From Vanessa cardui (Eukaryota > Arthropoda > Insecta > Lepidoptera > Nymphalidae), in the NCBI RefSeq assembly GCF_905220365.1, contig NC_061131.1, positions 372,001-436,000 on the forward strand: 64,000 nt of DNA, in the 5' to 3' direction. The position numbers and the translations under genes were made by a program. The notes beneath the pieces were generated by a model. It was given only the letters and a program-made list of their open reading frames with translations. It searched no databases and was not told the DNA's origin. Positions 61,201 through 64,000 of this stretch are shown here, piece after piece (the stretch's first letter is position 1; the number at the start of each line of letters is the position of its first letter).

Positions 61201-62547
61201 GGAAAGTACCAACCACTCACATATTTTACCGCCAAAGAGTAATATTTACTGATGTTGAGTTCTAATTTTAACAGTAAATGAGCCAGTTTATACACAAACA
61301 GCATATCTTACAGCGCCAATTTCTATGGATAATGGTGACCACTTGCCATCAGGTACCCCATTGGTCAGTTCAGCTACACATGACTGTATTCTCATTGTAG
61401 TAAGAGCAACTGTTTTGCGGTAGAATATCCAATGAGTATCCAGACTAAGGTAGAGAAATGATTTATCTATACATATAATAAAATTGGAGTGCCTGTTTGT
61501 AATATTTAAATAGCCCTTTTTTACTCAATTCAAATGTATACACGGTACATATACCAAAAAACATTTTTTTATAATTTTTGTCTGTCTGTCTGTTTGTTCC
61601 GGGTAATATCTGGAACGGTTGGCCCGATTTTGACGGGACTTTCACTGGCAAATAAATGATATAATAAGGAGTAAGTGAGACTACAATATTTTTTTTTTGT
61701 TAAATTCAAACGCCTAAAGGTCGCGAGCACAGCTATTTCGATATAAATATAAAATAAAGTTTTCACGTGAACGATTTTCATTCGTGTTCAGCGTAAACAA
61801 GTGAGAATCGGATTCGCGTGAAGAGGGTCGCTAGCTATTCAGTTTCCCCAAGGAGCTTAAAGGCTCAGGACTTCGTTAAATTAATAAACTGGTAAATTGT
61901 AAATGTGTAATTAAAATTTATATACCTACTCATAATTATAGATTCACCTATTATTCATCTCTAGTAAAGTTTCAGTTGGGTAGTAATGTCGATTTTCGTA
62001 TTCTTTAAATACTTTTAAGTAAAAATATTCGTAAAAAAATATTTGGCTCTTGATTTTTTTACTGAACATTGATATCAGTATGGGCTTTGGTTATTGGTTA
62101 TGAAATTTGGTCACTCGTTCTGAAAACCGAATCAAATGCGTACTGAGAAAACAGGTTGTTACAGGACATACTATGGGATCAATTTTCTCTCTCACATACC
62201 ACCTTATCCCGTTTTACGGAACTCTAAAAATGGCTAAAAAGATTTTTATGCTTTAATTACAAAATTTACAGATTCCGTACATTAAATTATCTATTTCCTA
62301 ATTATCTTAGTGATCTCCAATTGTAATATTCATTACACAGATGTAATCGACTGGATTTTGGACAATTTGATCGACCAAACTCGCACCAGGAGAAGTGTCA
62401 TCAAGAAGCTGAAGGACTTGGGACTCATATTCAAAGCACCAACTAAGAAGAGTAACAGAGAGAGACAGGAGAAAGTCTCCAAGGAGTTCAGTGAGGAAGA
62501 GGATAGCCTTCTGGCTGAGCTTTGGAAACAATACCAGGATTCACCAG
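15415..62547 (+). CDS. timeout: timeout / TIMELESS-family replication fork protein, 17 coding exons, 3' end outside window
   Basis: Spliced CDS: 15415-15668, 15736-15919, 21217-21351, 21953-22209, 23080-23277, 24959-25141, 31742-32026, 35213-35331, 40585-40735, 45804-45884, 46713-46819, 47932-47985, 51080-51152, 53399-53639, 56076-56224, 57857-57951, 62341-62547. All introns are GT-AG and all phases join, giving 924 codons plus one base. The conserved blocks match vertebrate TIMELESS in order: LLVNLTNPALLLYREE (exon 2), RNVLHVPADLDKE (exon 3), HSRFGGTYV (exon 5), YYLWALKFFMEFNRG (exon 6), SETMSVQTFHY (exon 7), EVWPEEGIFG (exon 11), VFIELLFWKN (exon 15). This continuous match to TIMELESS argues for timeout rather than the circadian paralogue timeless. 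Known family role: nuclear partner of TIPIN that stabilises forks and supports the S-phase checkpoint. A basic stretch lies near residues 527-552 and an acidic one near 652-685. Human TIMELESS has about 1,200 residues, so roughly a quarter of the protein lies beyond the window. Confidence 0.95.
15736..15919 (+). CDS. timeout: timeout exon 2
   Basis: Acceptor ttcacag. The exon encodes LLVNLTNPALLLYREE, then a helical stretch ending LAKILEI. It ends in phase 0 at the donor gtgagt. The following intron holds the 5-kb DNA transposon. Confidence 0.95.
16231..17064 (-). mobile_element. 5'-truncated LINE nested in the Sola-like element
   Basis: On the minus strand an open frame without ATG (17055 to 16493) encodes the end of an RNase H domain (WIPSHSGIPDNDAADSFAKS) and the usual C-terminal part of a non-LTR polyprotein (KGRFY, IPRRPWF, RLRLGHA, CECGLDEGSLSHILFSCP). 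It ends in a poly(A) tail, seen as poly(T) on the plus strand at 16231-16250. A direct repeat agatttattttt flanks it (from 16220 and at 17065-17076), as expected for target-primed insertion. The frame has no stop, so the insertion is fairly young. Confidence 0.88.
17188..17604. repeat. Left subterminal array of GTCACTTCTCTGGC-like sites
   Basis: Matches at 17188-17202, 17534-17547 and 17548-17561, with inverted matches at 17571-17579 and 17591-17604. The pair 17534-17547 / 17591-17604 is a perfect 14-base inverted repeat. They are likely transposase-binding sites, by analogy with other transposons. Confidence 0.65.
17684..17861 (+). pseudogene. Frameshifted N-terminal piece of the transposase
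   Basis: ATG at 17684 opens MVNVKRKQTREERLEKKRQA and runs to a TAA at about 17780. In the frame of the long ORF the sequence upstream of 17862 is open from about 17772 (DPIKRAELKEKERQQYQ). The two halves join naturally if one base was lost near 17770. That would leave this copy unable to make the full protein, unless translation starts at 17862. Confidence 0.7.
17862..20240 (+). CDS. DDE-type transposase of the Sola-like element, 792-codon frame
   Basis: The N-terminal 170 residues are Lys/Arg-rich and likely coiled coil. A Cys-rich middle (around 217-345) has several Cys pairs, possibly zinc-binding. The RNase H-like core shows MDFSENY (Asp about 425), FLSDGPVTQYRNK (Asp about 503) and EAGHGKGAPDGIG (Glu 538, Asp 547), likely catalytic acids. 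The C-terminus (about 700-780) starts GDFVLVEY and resembles a small beta-rich Tudor/BAH-like fold (weak). The ATG at 17862 is only the first Met of the long frame. A Lys/Arg-rich start at 17684 lies in another frame, so the true N-terminus is probably longer and broken by a frameshift. No stop interrupts the 792 codons. The family resembles many uncharacterised insect and cnidarian proteins. Confidence 0.85.
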   Translation: MTEREQRAIRKIWREKTRKHRDRVKLQSTRNFPVTPPESDNEDQPPLPQNNIALAAKKRSETQRKLRNKLIKKQKKEIKELRQKMRYYKKKLLRIKKQEMTPNSKVSDLLQSNSKDKVEEVKKKLLFSEVIQNQLKENMNLTTNDNEKKIFKKVLSGKIVRKYKVLNEINMKPIRQSSIANKSLLDITRKTRNDKTKSKLQKIVAEFLEEDCNSKLCPGKRDCITKGKIKKQKRLLQDTIKNLHTKFIKTKNIKVSYTLFCQLRPFWVVSPNINQRDTCLCITHANMELTLASLKQANIISFTSYQAVLNYLCCDRYNEKSLMRECLICKRRSLNYYEFDNSVLIKHSSWQCVVEDIFDMKTKKKRRVRKYTKITLNCAPRDIVMKLDENLNIFLKHEANIVHQYQIIKSLKDNLTDKDAVIHMDFSENYNTKYSSEVQSFHFGGSRRQISLHTVVLYTKGETKCFATMSENLSHNVPVIWAHLKPVMELLPSSVENVHFLSDGPVTQYRNKDMFFYLLCILTETYPNICDFTWNYHEAGHGKGAPDGIGATCKRIADKIVALGSDIATINDLATELDRNCPGIQIFVINEKEIDFQKKIMEDNKVNIKPFTGTLKVHQVRGNHLSNTLYMKSLSCFCSIFCPHFHLGDIKYPLKKSKLDVAAVYTDSEEDAPNEMVAQTSSHLINSSEKDNTDTPLSVKNGDFVLVEYQINNKKYTYAGVCSSDFDEEEGDIRVTFLKVSNEDGTLFKLNDNDMFDVKWEQILTILPVPNIFMKGNRVLYKFEKPVDVFEK
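20751..20864. repeat. Right subterminal array of the same motif
   Basis: Matches at 20751-20763, 20772-20785, 20792-20806 and 20815-20824, and a shorter tctggc at about 20855. They share GTCACT-n-CTCTGG with the left array and lie within 225 bases of the right TIR. Confidence 0.6.
21217..21351 (+). CDS. timeout: timeout exon 3
   Basis: 135 bases, phase 0 at both ends, between acceptor aaacag and donor gtataa. It encodes GLIIERILILIRNVLHVPAD, then an acidic DASVHDQ, a highly conserved TIMELESS block. It is too short in frame to stand out as an ORF and was found by homology. Confidence 0.95.
21953..22209 (+). CDS. timeout: timeout exon 4
   Basis: Begins VLWALNQAGILDIILYMSS and ends in a charged helical segment, MMETKERMNKVKMYSSTR. 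The acceptor is ttttaag and the donor gttagt. The final Arg codon is split with exon 5. Confidence 0.95.
22730..22759. repeat. 30-base perfect palindrome
   Basis: caattataaaagttataact and its mirror, AT-rich, in timeout intron 4. A partial direct copy (gtaacttttataattgttttt) follows. Confidence 0.9.
23080..23277 (+). CDS. timeout: timeout exon 5
   Basis: Opens with the family signature HSRFGGTYV and closes with RRSAFAIR. The acceptor is tttttgtag and the donor gtaagc. A Lys/Arg-rich stretch in the second half may help nuclear import (inference). Confidence 0.95.
23392..23696 (+). mobile_element. SINE family A with 12-bp target duplication
   Basis: Full-length copy ending in a (GTT)n tail. 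The direct repeat tcggttaagtgc flanks it at 23380-23391 and 23697-23708, which fixes both ends. It lies in timeout intron 5. Confidence 0.92.
23742..23970 (+). mobile_element. SINE family B
   Basis: Starts gacaacctccgtg, B box gggttagattcc, body ttgtcttgggtctgggtg, tail gtttatttattt. Confidence 0.88.
24037..24235 (+). mobile_element. Truncated relative of the 60823-61073 Helitron-like element
   Basis: tcactacatattatagaacacagtc and gaacgaattttcatgcggtttcc match the element at 60823. The 3' hairpin and CTAG are missing, replaced by a G12 run. Confidence 0.6.
24285..24550 (-). mobile_element. SINE family A
   Basis: Reverse copy (cagcctgtaaattcccactg ... taccactgggccatctcagc). It lies downstream of a G12 run at 24237-24248. 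Confidence 0.85.
24959..25141 (+). CDS. timeout: timeout exon 6
   Basis: Encodes LFLKEFCIEFLNSSYNPMMR, then ESYYLWALKFFMEFNRG, both strongly conserved in TIMELESS proteins. It has phase 2 at both ends. The acceptor lacks a clear polypyrimidine tract. The donor is gtgagt. Confidence 0.95.
25226..25650 (+). mobile_element. Non-autonomous Helitron-like element
   Basis: Starts TCCTACTGCTATTATAAAGG after an A, ends CTAG before a T, and contains aactactgaatggatttgaatg and gaagtcgcgggcaaaagctag. This fits Helitron ends (TC...CTRR, insertion between A and T). No protein. Confidence 0.65.
26176..26580 (+). repeat. Tandem repeat, 3 x 135 bp
   Basis: Units start at 26176, 26311 and 26446 with cccctacataaagcaaatg. 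They differ at only a few positions (copy 1 gtcacagg, copies 2-3 gccacggg, one acatac/acgtac change), so the amplification is recent. Timeout intron 6. Confidence 0.95.
26795..27475 (-). pseudogene. Jockey-like LINE reverse transcriptase relic
   Basis: Minus-strand translation shows YRPISI-like remains (NYISISIICTIAK), LQMDALYTDFSKAFDKVNH (RT motif A), LNLGPLIFNIFVN and VKYADD (catalytic box). Many stops and frameshifts show it is old. The catalytic YADD box is still readable. Confidence 0.8.
27770..28030 (-). pseudogene. mariner-family transposase fragment
   Basis: Minus-strand reading gives PGRPSSILTEDNIRK, IVLADRKMKLAD and, after a frameshift, MRKINTRWVPTVPT. These recall the helix-turn-helix region of mariner transposases (GRP, V-DRKVKL, LNMRK--ARWVP). 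No catalytic part and no inverted repeats were seen. Confidence 0.65.
28340..28392 (+). mobile_element. LINE 3' tail
   Basis: gaataaagctatttgactttgactttg is a typical LINE terminus with a short tandem tail. No coding sequence attached. Confidence 0.5.
28478..30295 (+). pseudogene. Jockey/CR1-group LINE reverse transcriptase, broken copy
   Basis: Reading in three frames gives NRSLDTGSFPNLLKCSKVIT, YRPISILPYLSKIFEK, GFTRGRSTTDAG, KAFDCVEHETLL, GVPKGSILGPFLFLVYINDL and a C-terminal thumb region. The 3' UTR ends with a run of TTTTGA-like repeats. It is inactive: a frameshift near 28930, stops near 29105 and 29478, and the catalytic FADD box reads FAND. The 5' half (ORF1 and endonuclease) is absent. 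It lies in timeout intron 6, same orientation as the gene. Confidence 0.9.
30296..31741. other. End of timeout intron 6
   Basis: Unclassified sequence plus the RTE fragment at 31040. Just before exon 7 (31500-31600) lies a GC-richer block with cgctctt, cactcgctctcattgtgagcg and gagcggagcgtaacg, probably an unclassified repeat. Confidence 0.4.
31040..31165 (+). mobile_element. RTE-type LINE fragment
   Basis: ggattaaatccttctgctgaatg and ttcattcgcaccacctagatgttcg match the HPHHLDV region seen at 1320-1370 and 51690-51750. Confidence 0.6.
31742..32026 (+). CDS. timeout: timeout exon 7
   Basis: Encodes SETMSVQTFHYVQQQMEKYS through NLFYVPEYREFALALFLAYD. The donor is CCCAA|gtaagt, so the apparent stop TAA just after the last Lys codon is part of the intron. 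Its last 23 bases with the donor recur three times in the following intron. Confidence 0.95.
32004..32805 (+). repeat. Tandem repeat (about 156 bp unit) carrying the exon 7 donor
   Basis: Starts inside exon 7. Copies of tacgacgaaaacaagatgcc plus the donor occur at 32004 (real), 32159, 32496 and 32652. The shared gtcgaca anchor lies at 32151, 32488, 32644 and 32800, so units are about 156 bases except one with about 181 extra bases. Confidence 0.93.
33501..33695. mobile_element. 195-bp fold-back element with 13-bp flanking direct repeat
   Basis: Arms of about 40 bases (aataaaactaattataacgg ... and its complement) lie at about 33536-33575 and 33656-33695. The direct repeat ggaaatataagtt lies at 33488-33500 and 33696-33708. 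Confidence 0.75.
33727..34343. mobile_element. Common arthropod interspersed repeat with gggttccgtac ends
   Basis: Begins aaaaaccggtcaagtgcgag, with gggttccgtac near the left end (33768) and its complement gtacggaaccc near the right end (34328). No coding frame. Confidence 0.6.
34813..35032 (+). mobile_element. SINE family B
   Basis: gacgaactccgtggtcgag to gtgatgttgtcc. B box gggttcgattcc intact. Confidence 0.86.
35213..35331 (+). CDS. timeout: timeout exon 8
   Basis: Acceptor tttcccacag. Encodes SYLLDLVETEHLFLKLLEEF, then a run of Lys/Arg at residues about 527-538 that matches the basic patch of vertebrate TIMELESS. It ends in phase 1 at the donor gttagt. Confidence 0.93.
35462..35717 (+). 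repeat. Dispersed repeat family C
   Basis: Best-preserved copy: ggtagggctttgtgcaagcc, atattctaccgctaaacaac, cttaccatcaggtggcctat. It starts 130 bases after exon 8. Confidence 0.78.
35945..36250. repeat. Interspersed repeat with accgacttcaaaaaggagg start
   Basis: caaccgacttcaaaaaggaggaggtt followed by poly(T) and ttcactgggtggaccgattttg, a widespread lepidopteran repeat. Class unknown. The aaccgacttcaaa core also occurs in the arms of the element at 37067. Confidence 0.5.
36466..36725 (+). repeat. Dispersed repeat family E, second half
   Basis: ctagctacccaccccggcttcgcacgggtgc to tatactatgtagtgatgg. No upstream cgtctacaaac block. Confidence 0.7.
37067..37664. mobile_element. Fold-back/MITE-like element with 224-bp inverted arms
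   Basis: Left arm 37067-37290 and right arm 37441-37664 are reverse complements with about three differences seen in the inner 75 bases. The 150-base loop has no recognisable gene. Flanking target duplication not clear. Timeout intron 8. Confidence 0.9.
38735..39215 (+). repeat. Dispersed repeat family E, two heads in tandem
   Basis: The gcacgggtgcaa head occurs at 38751, followed by the cgtctacaaacaatccccctgc block at 38933. A second ccccggcttc head with the rest of the unit follows at 39038-39215. Confidence 0.65.
40268..40432 (-). repeat. Dispersed repeat family C, partial
   Basis: Reverse pieces of family C: ccttgggaactaacattatg, tacttgatgagtgggcacc. Confidence 0.55.
40585..40735 (+). 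CDS. timeout: timeout exon 9
   Basis: Continues the basic patch (KPRAPKPKR), then encodes a more variable linker ending PFDAASDTPIDQQ, which aligns with the conserved PFDAAS motif of the family. The acceptor is gtttacag and the donor gtaagc. Phases 1 and 2 fit exons 8 and 10. Confidence 0.93.
40768..40912 (+). mobile_element. SINE family A, 3' part only
   Basis: caacgaaattctgccacatgtg to ttacagactgttgtagttg, just after exon 9. Degenerate. Confidence 0.7.
41207..41440 (+). mobile_element. LINE 3' UTR fragment (same family as 28478-30295)
   Basis: Shares the gttgacttcc-agcaggata block, the ctactttccgaaccggtgg block and the final aagtttattttgattgattg run. No coding part. Confidence 0.85.
41450..41681 (+). 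mobile_element. SINE family B
   Basis: gacgacctccgtggtcgagtgg to gatgttgtctcatgtttata. It follows the LINE 3' end at 41440 directly, suggesting insertion into its tail. Confidence 0.88.
41822..42205 (+). repeat. Dispersed repeat family C, with partial second copy
   Basis: Full copy to about 42068 (gtggcccatttgctcgtc), then a second 3' part at about 42096-42205 (gacgcattgatgatgttagg, ttcttacagcgccaattcc). Confidence 0.7.
42628..42796 (-). mobile_element. Non-autonomous Helitron-like element
   Basis: On the minus strand it starts TCTATACTAATGTTATAAAAG and ends gcgggcggttactag, with A before and T after. Confidence 0.7.
43580..43775 (-). pseudogene. Retroelement-like coding relic
   Basis: Minus-strand reading THLLLKHLALGVAVQKASSI ... 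QRIGIAIQKGNPASVLATIP resembles a QRISIAIQRGNAASILGT block that I recall from animal retroelement polyproteins. The clade is unknown and the flanks are unrecognised. Confidence 0.4.
44270..44400 (+). mobile_element. Repeat family D fragment
   Basis: catcttatggatagtgactactaccgcccacggacatctt resembles the gtgactaccaccgcccatggac block. Degenerate. Confidence 0.45.
44720..44970 (+). mobile_element. SINE family A
   Basis: gagatggcccagtggttagaacgcg to gggaaatttacaggccgttg, with a small deletion after the B box. Confidence 0.85.
45205..45345 (+). mobile_element. LINE 3' UTR fragment, degenerate
   Basis: Contains agtagaatctactttccgaa and ends gaagtaaattttattttgaa, matching the 3' UTR of the 28478-30295 family. 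Confidence 0.7.
45804..45884 (+). CDS. timeout: timeout exon 10
   Basis: 81 bases encoding EDCMKKIQKLMRDHKYEDAV, then GTLRAA. The acceptor tttttttcttag has a good pyrimidine tract. The donor is gtgagt. Confidence 0.92.
46155..46240 (+). mobile_element. LINE 3' terminal fragment
   Basis: Ends gattcaaaagtgcttgtaaa, then agtatattttgatta, the terminal part of the same LINE family. Confidence 0.65.
46263..46557 (+). mobile_element. SINE family A
   Basis: Nearly full-length copy (gatagcccagtggttagaac ... gaaatttacaggctgtta) followed by a T-rich run, in timeout intron 10. Confidence 0.88.
46644..46695 (+). mobile_element. RTE/BovB LINE 3' tail with GAT repeat
   Basis: Reads AYVQQWTKTG followed by a stop and then (GAT)n, the usual end of RTE elements. 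It stops 17 bases before timeout exon 11. Confidence 0.7.
46713..46819 (+). CDS. timeout: timeout exon 11
   Basis: Encodes EVWPEEGIFGVTGVTEDEEL, matching the EVWPEGDVFG region of TIMELESS. The acceptor attattcag lies only 17 bases after the end of an RTE LINE tail. The donor is gtgagt, phase 1. Confidence 0.92.
47595..47805 (+). mobile_element. Non-autonomous Helitron-like element
   Basis: Starts TCTATACTTC, contains tattataaatgtgaaagtat and (TCTG)n, and ends gcgggccacaactaa. The CTAA end fits CTRR. It lies 126 bases before exon 12. Confidence 0.7.
47932..47985 (+). CDS. timeout: timeout exon 12
   Basis: 54 bases of acidic coding sequence (NEEEVQENSEYEDD), placed where vertebrate TIMELESS has its long Glu-rich run. 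The acceptor is aatatttcag and the donor gtaagt. It is supported mainly by phase, splice sites and composition. Confidence 0.85.
48527..48828 (+). mobile_element. SINE family A with 11-bp target duplication
   Basis: Full-length copy. The direct repeat tgagtaactat flanks it at 48516-48526 and 48829-48839. It lies in timeout intron 12. Confidence 0.9.
48895..49050 (+). mobile_element. Helitron-like element, 5' part
   Basis: TCTTTATTAATATTATAAATG start, ctgtctgtcggtctgtctcg run, and tttaatgaaatttggtacac. The CTAG end is missing. Confidence 0.55.
49143..49329 (+). mobile_element. Non-autonomous Helitron-like element
   Basis: Starts TCTATACTAGTATGC, contains aaggaca-like ctaagtaggacataggctac, and ends agccgcgaccgaagctag before a T. 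Confidence 0.7.
49880..50192 (-). mobile_element. SINE family A, degenerate
   Basis: Reverse copy containing gcgggttggtggaatacgcatg, gcaggtttcctcacgatgtt and cctgggttgaacccgcaatc. Confidence 0.75.
50222..50262 (+). mobile_element. SINE family A, head only
   Basis: gagatggcccagtggttagaacgcgtgcatcttaac, just the tRNA-like 5' part, 30 bases after a reverse copy. Confidence 0.65.
50695..50928 (-). mobile_element. SINE family B
   Basis: Reverse copy, aaataaatatgagacaacatcac to cctggaggtcgtca. Confidence 0.88.
51080..51152 (+). CDS. timeout: timeout exon 13
   Basis: Starts acidic (EEGEEEERS) and ends VVETDFDFQDYVLR, which aligns with the conserved F(N/D)F-DY block. The acceptor is tctgaacag and the donor gtaata. 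The Arg codon is completed by the first base of exon 14. Confidence 0.92.
51490..51836 (+). mobile_element. RTE-type LINE C-terminal fragment
   Basis: Homologous to 1090-1475, with the block ctcgcacaaccactctgg-actagc near its end. It abuts the R1-like relic downstream. No intact frame. Confidence 0.65.
51895..52712 (+). pseudogene. R1-like LINE relic (endonuclease and C-terminal RT pieces)
   Basis: Around 51990-52310 the reading KLATAEIIKTSQEKRVSVAL, VQEPYTGRTDEM, VKAALGVF and GYFEGDHDLHPYL matches an R1-type apurinic-like endonuclease. Near 52440-52710 a second block reads LIIDPKLTFSVHLAAPC, VRTVYMAIIEHIVLYAA and SLQRAF, typical of the RT C-terminal region. The middle is deleted, so this is a dead internal-deletion copy. 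Confidence 0.75.
52718..53275 (-). mobile_element. Jockey/CR1-group LINE 3' end
   Basis: Minus-strand copy of the same family as 28478-30295. The coding end is at 53041-53240 and the 3' UTR with the shared gaaccggtggtagcttcactt block is at 52795-52815. It ends about 120 bases before the exon 14 acceptor. Confidence 0.85.
53399..53639 (+). CDS. timeout: timeout exon 14, with G-rich insertion
   Basis: Encodes FCHPRVVSACAGVLARAA, then a Gly/Ala-rich stretch, then LKLLHRVAWDCARPAMLFQA, and ends HLK in phase 0 before gtatgt. The flanks match TIMELESS, but the Gly/Ala stretch is about 14 residues longer than the corresponding human segment. The coding strand at 53453-53506 has ten runs of three or more G. 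GC content is far above the surrounding intron. The acceptor is gcggcgcag, without a pyrimidine tract. Confidence 0.92.
53453..53506 (+). other. G-quadruplex-prone coding tract in exon 14
   Basis: Ten runs of three to six G separated by one or two bases, on the coding strand. Both DNA and mRNA could fold into G4 structures. Confidence 0.85.
54110..54332 (-). mobile_element. SINE family B
   Basis: Reverse copy, gagacaacatcacatacatt to cccgtggtcgtca, in timeout intron 14. Confidence 0.88.
54333..56075. other. Right part of timeout intron 14
   Basis: No element recognised. The stretch 55240-55600 is GC-richer than its surroundings and has short open frames but no splice-compatible exon. Confidence 0.45.
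56076..56224 (+). CDS. timeout: timeout exon 15
   Basis: Encodes ELEKFAIFILRKFAEIASKS, then VFIELLFWKN, a hallmark of TIMELESS C-terminal regions. The acceptor is tttaacag and the donor gtaagt. Phases 0 and 2. Confidence 0.95.
57857..57951 (+). CDS. timeout: timeout exon 16
   Basis: Encodes ALWTEEQEEELRSLYMENV, the Myb/SANT-like first helix block of the C-terminal region (W-T-E-E-E-L). The acceptor is ccgacag and the donor gtgagt, phase 1. Confidence 0.93.
58362..58505 (+). mobile_element. SINE family A, old 3' part
   Basis: cgaaaacatcgccagaaaacctcc to ccagtcgtgggacacttac aligns loosely with the body and tail of family A. Confidence 0.5.
58792..59030 (+). mobile_element. SINE family B
   Basis: gacgacctccgtggtcgagtgg to gatgttgtctcctatttatt, with a TTTA-rich tail. 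Confidence 0.88.
59031..60130. other. Timeout intron 16, nothing recognised
   Basis: AT-rich. No SINE, LINE or exon identified between the family B SINE and the Helitron-like element. Confidence 0.45.
60131..60327 (-). mobile_element. Non-autonomous Helitron-like element
   Basis: Minus strand starts TCTATATTAATATTATAAATG and ends cgcgggtaactactag, flanked by A and T. Confidence 0.7.
60425..60545 (-). mobile_element. LINE-tail repeat, minus orientation
   Basis: (TTTA)n followed by ttcactttattgcacaacta and aaggcgggcctaaagctata, a common lepidopteran repeat end. A weaker match occurs near 62883-62915. Confidence 0.45.
60823..61073 (+). mobile_element. Helitron-like element, second family, with 3' hairpin
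   Basis: Starts TCACTACATATTATAAAAC after an A. Near its end a gcggcc...ggccgc stem precedes CTAG and a T. The stem and end fit a Helitron terminus. Confidence 0.68.
61190..61372 (+). repeat. Dispersed repeat family C, old copy
   Basis: tttgtgcaaaccgaactggg, atattttaccgccaaagagt, ttacagcgccaatttctatgg, tggtgaccacttgccatcagg. A short reverse piece follows at about 61380-61440. Confidence 0.6.
61466..61745 (+). mobile_element. Helitron-like element, third family (3' end unclear)
   Basis: TCTATACATATAATAAAATTGG start after an A, (CTGT)n run, and ggcccgattttgacgggactttc. No clear CTRR end was found. Confidence 0.5.
62341..62547 (+). CDS. timeout: timeout exon 17 (last one visible)
   Basis: Encodes DVIDWILDNLIDQTRTRRSV, IKKLKDLGLIFK, then a second acidic helix block, FSEEEDSLLAELWKQYQDSP. 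This mirrors the repeated helical layout of the TIMELESS C-terminus. The donor is gtatgt in phase 1, so at least one more exon is needed. No continuation was found before 64000. Confidence 0.93.
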
Positions 62548-62632
62548 GTATGTTAACAACCTGAATTTGAATATTTTATATACTACCTGAATATATTACC
62601 TGAATTCAATATTTAAAAAATGCTTATATTCT

Positions 62633-62865
62633 GACGACCTCCGTGGTCGAGTTGTGTATACACCGGTTTTCAAGGGTACGCTCCGAGGTCCCGGGTTCGA
62701 TTCCCGGCCGAGTCGATATAGATTATCATTAGTTTTCTATGTTGTCTTGGGTCTGGGTGTTTGTGGTACCGTCGTTACTTCTGATTTCCATAACACAAGT
62801 GCTTCAGCTACTTACATTGTGATCAGAGTAATGTAGGTGATGTTGTCTCATATTTATATTTATTT
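62633..62865 (+). mobile_element. SINE family B
   Basis: gacgacctccgtggtcgagt to gttgtctcatatttatattt, 85 bases after exon 17. Confidence 0.88.
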
Positions 62866-64000
62866 TTTGTGTAAAATATTTAATGGTATAAAGGGCAAAC
62901 TTAATGCTATATAGGCATATATGTCTACAAATGTTTTGATAGAATACGAATAAAGAAACACACTACGACATCGTTAGCAAAAAACTTTAGATTAGATTAG
63001 ATTATATTAGACCGCAAAGTATAACTGTTAGGCGAAAGACTGTCGAATACTTGTTACCTTGGGGTGAGCAAAGTATCTGGTTAGTTTACAAGCAAAAAAC
63101 AACATCAAAAGATAACAGTACACTTTCATCTAAGTACACATTAAAACGCTTAAGTGAACGAGTTGATCTCGCCATAGAAACACGGATCGACTTTACAAGG
63201 AATTTGTATTAGACCATTCATCAAAAAACGAATCCTACATCAATTCCTCGGACGAGAACGTTTTCATATAGAAAAAGGTCTAAAAGAACTCCAAATGAAT
63301 CAACGAGATAAAATATTTCACTGATAGGGATGCCACGTTTAATTATATGTACATTTTGTCCAGCTGTTATCTTAAAATTCATTTCAAATTAGTTTCTCGT
63401 TTGATGTTAAATATTCGTCTGAAAACTAATTAATTTCGTTTCTCTTAATTTATTTTGAAGAATTAATTCAATTCCTTAATAATATTTGTGTGTAATTAGT
63501 ATATATTATCTTTAATTTACTATTTTATATGATAAAAATTAACTGTAGTGTAATTGCCGGTGGAAACCCTGACTACCTACGATTCTGGGACAATACATTC
63601 ATTTAATATTTTATTTTCATCTATTTTACTGACTTTAATTCTCTCATTTCCACTAAGCGTTGAATTTTTTCTTTTATATTTAATAGTAAGCTTTTTGAAA
63701 TATGTCTTATGTAGTCAAGAGTAAGGCAGACTTAAGATTAATTTATATAATTCAAATTTCAGTTTTGCTTAATTTTAAAACACATAGATTCTAAATTGAT
63801 TATTAATGCGAAATCGGATTTTGTTTTTAACGTTAAGAAGTAACTAAGAGCTCACGATGGATCGTTAGAAATTCTGTATAAACGTTAACAGGGGAACATA
63901 AAACGGTATCGAACATTTGTTTAGCCGGAAAATAGTTTAGTTATAATTTTAATACCTGATCCGTTTAGAATACATATTGATATAAATGGTGAAGAGTTGC
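62866..64000. other. Start of timeout intron 17
   Basis: AT-rich, with a short tagattagattag run at 62990. No exon that continues the protein in phase 1 was found, so the next exon lies beyond 64000. Confidence 0.5.

Noticed and set aside
15415..62547. Circadian timeless (tim1) as the identity of the gene
   Set aside because: The continuous match to vertebrate TIMELESS blocks through the C-terminal region fits timeout better than the more diverged circadian paralogue. A phylogeny would settle it.

Overview
The window reads as lepidopteran nuclear DNA, probably from a butterfly. It is AT-rich, its GT-AG introns are loaded with transposable elements, and it holds many copies of two tRNA-headed SINE families. 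It also has short Helitron-like elements (A|TC...CTAG|T) and RTE-, R1- and Jockey/CR1-type LINE relics of the kind common in Lepidoptera. The order-level call is an inference from these repeat families and from the gene. No bacterial or viral genes, CRISPR arrays or rRNA genes were seen.

One host gene was found. It runs left to right from the ATG at 15415 to beyond the right edge: timeout (tim2, the insect orthologue of vertebrate TIMELESS, a replication fork protection factor). Seventeen coding exons were assembled by hand (15415 to 62547). All have GT/AG boundaries and compatible phases and give 924 codons plus one base. The order of conserved blocks follows the TIMELESS family from the N-terminus into the C-terminal region, and the last exons lie outside the window. 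Exons total 2.8 kb and introns about 44 kb.

Layout: 1-15.28 kb is upstream intergenic DNA with SINEs, LINE relics and no convincing exon. 15.28-15.92 kb holds a putative promoter, two uORFs and exons 1-2. 15.97-20.97 kb is a 5,007-bp cut-and-paste DNA transposon inside intron 2, with a 20-bp TIR, an ATAA duplication and a 792-codon DDE-type transposase frame that resembles Sola elements. A 5'-truncated LINE is nested inside it with its own target duplication. 21.2-25.1 kb holds exons 3-6. 25.2-31.7 kb (intron 6) holds a Helitron, a 3 x 135 bp tandem repeat, a minus-strand LINE, a mariner relic and a broken LINE. 31.7-35.3 kb holds exons 7-8, with tandem copies of the exon 7 splice donor in the intron between them. 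35.3-47.9 kb holds exons 9-12 and a 598-bp element with 224-bp inverted arms. 51.1-62.5 kb holds exons 13-17, including an extremely G-rich exon 14. The last 1.4 kb shows no exon.

The most notable points are the G-quadruplex-prone coding tract in exon 14 of a gene whose product works at replication forks, the nearly intact DNA transposon with an array of GTCACTTCTCTGGC-like subterminal sites, and the repeat that carries copies of a splice donor. All work was done by reading the sequence. Family assignments rest on remembered motifs and were not searched against any database.
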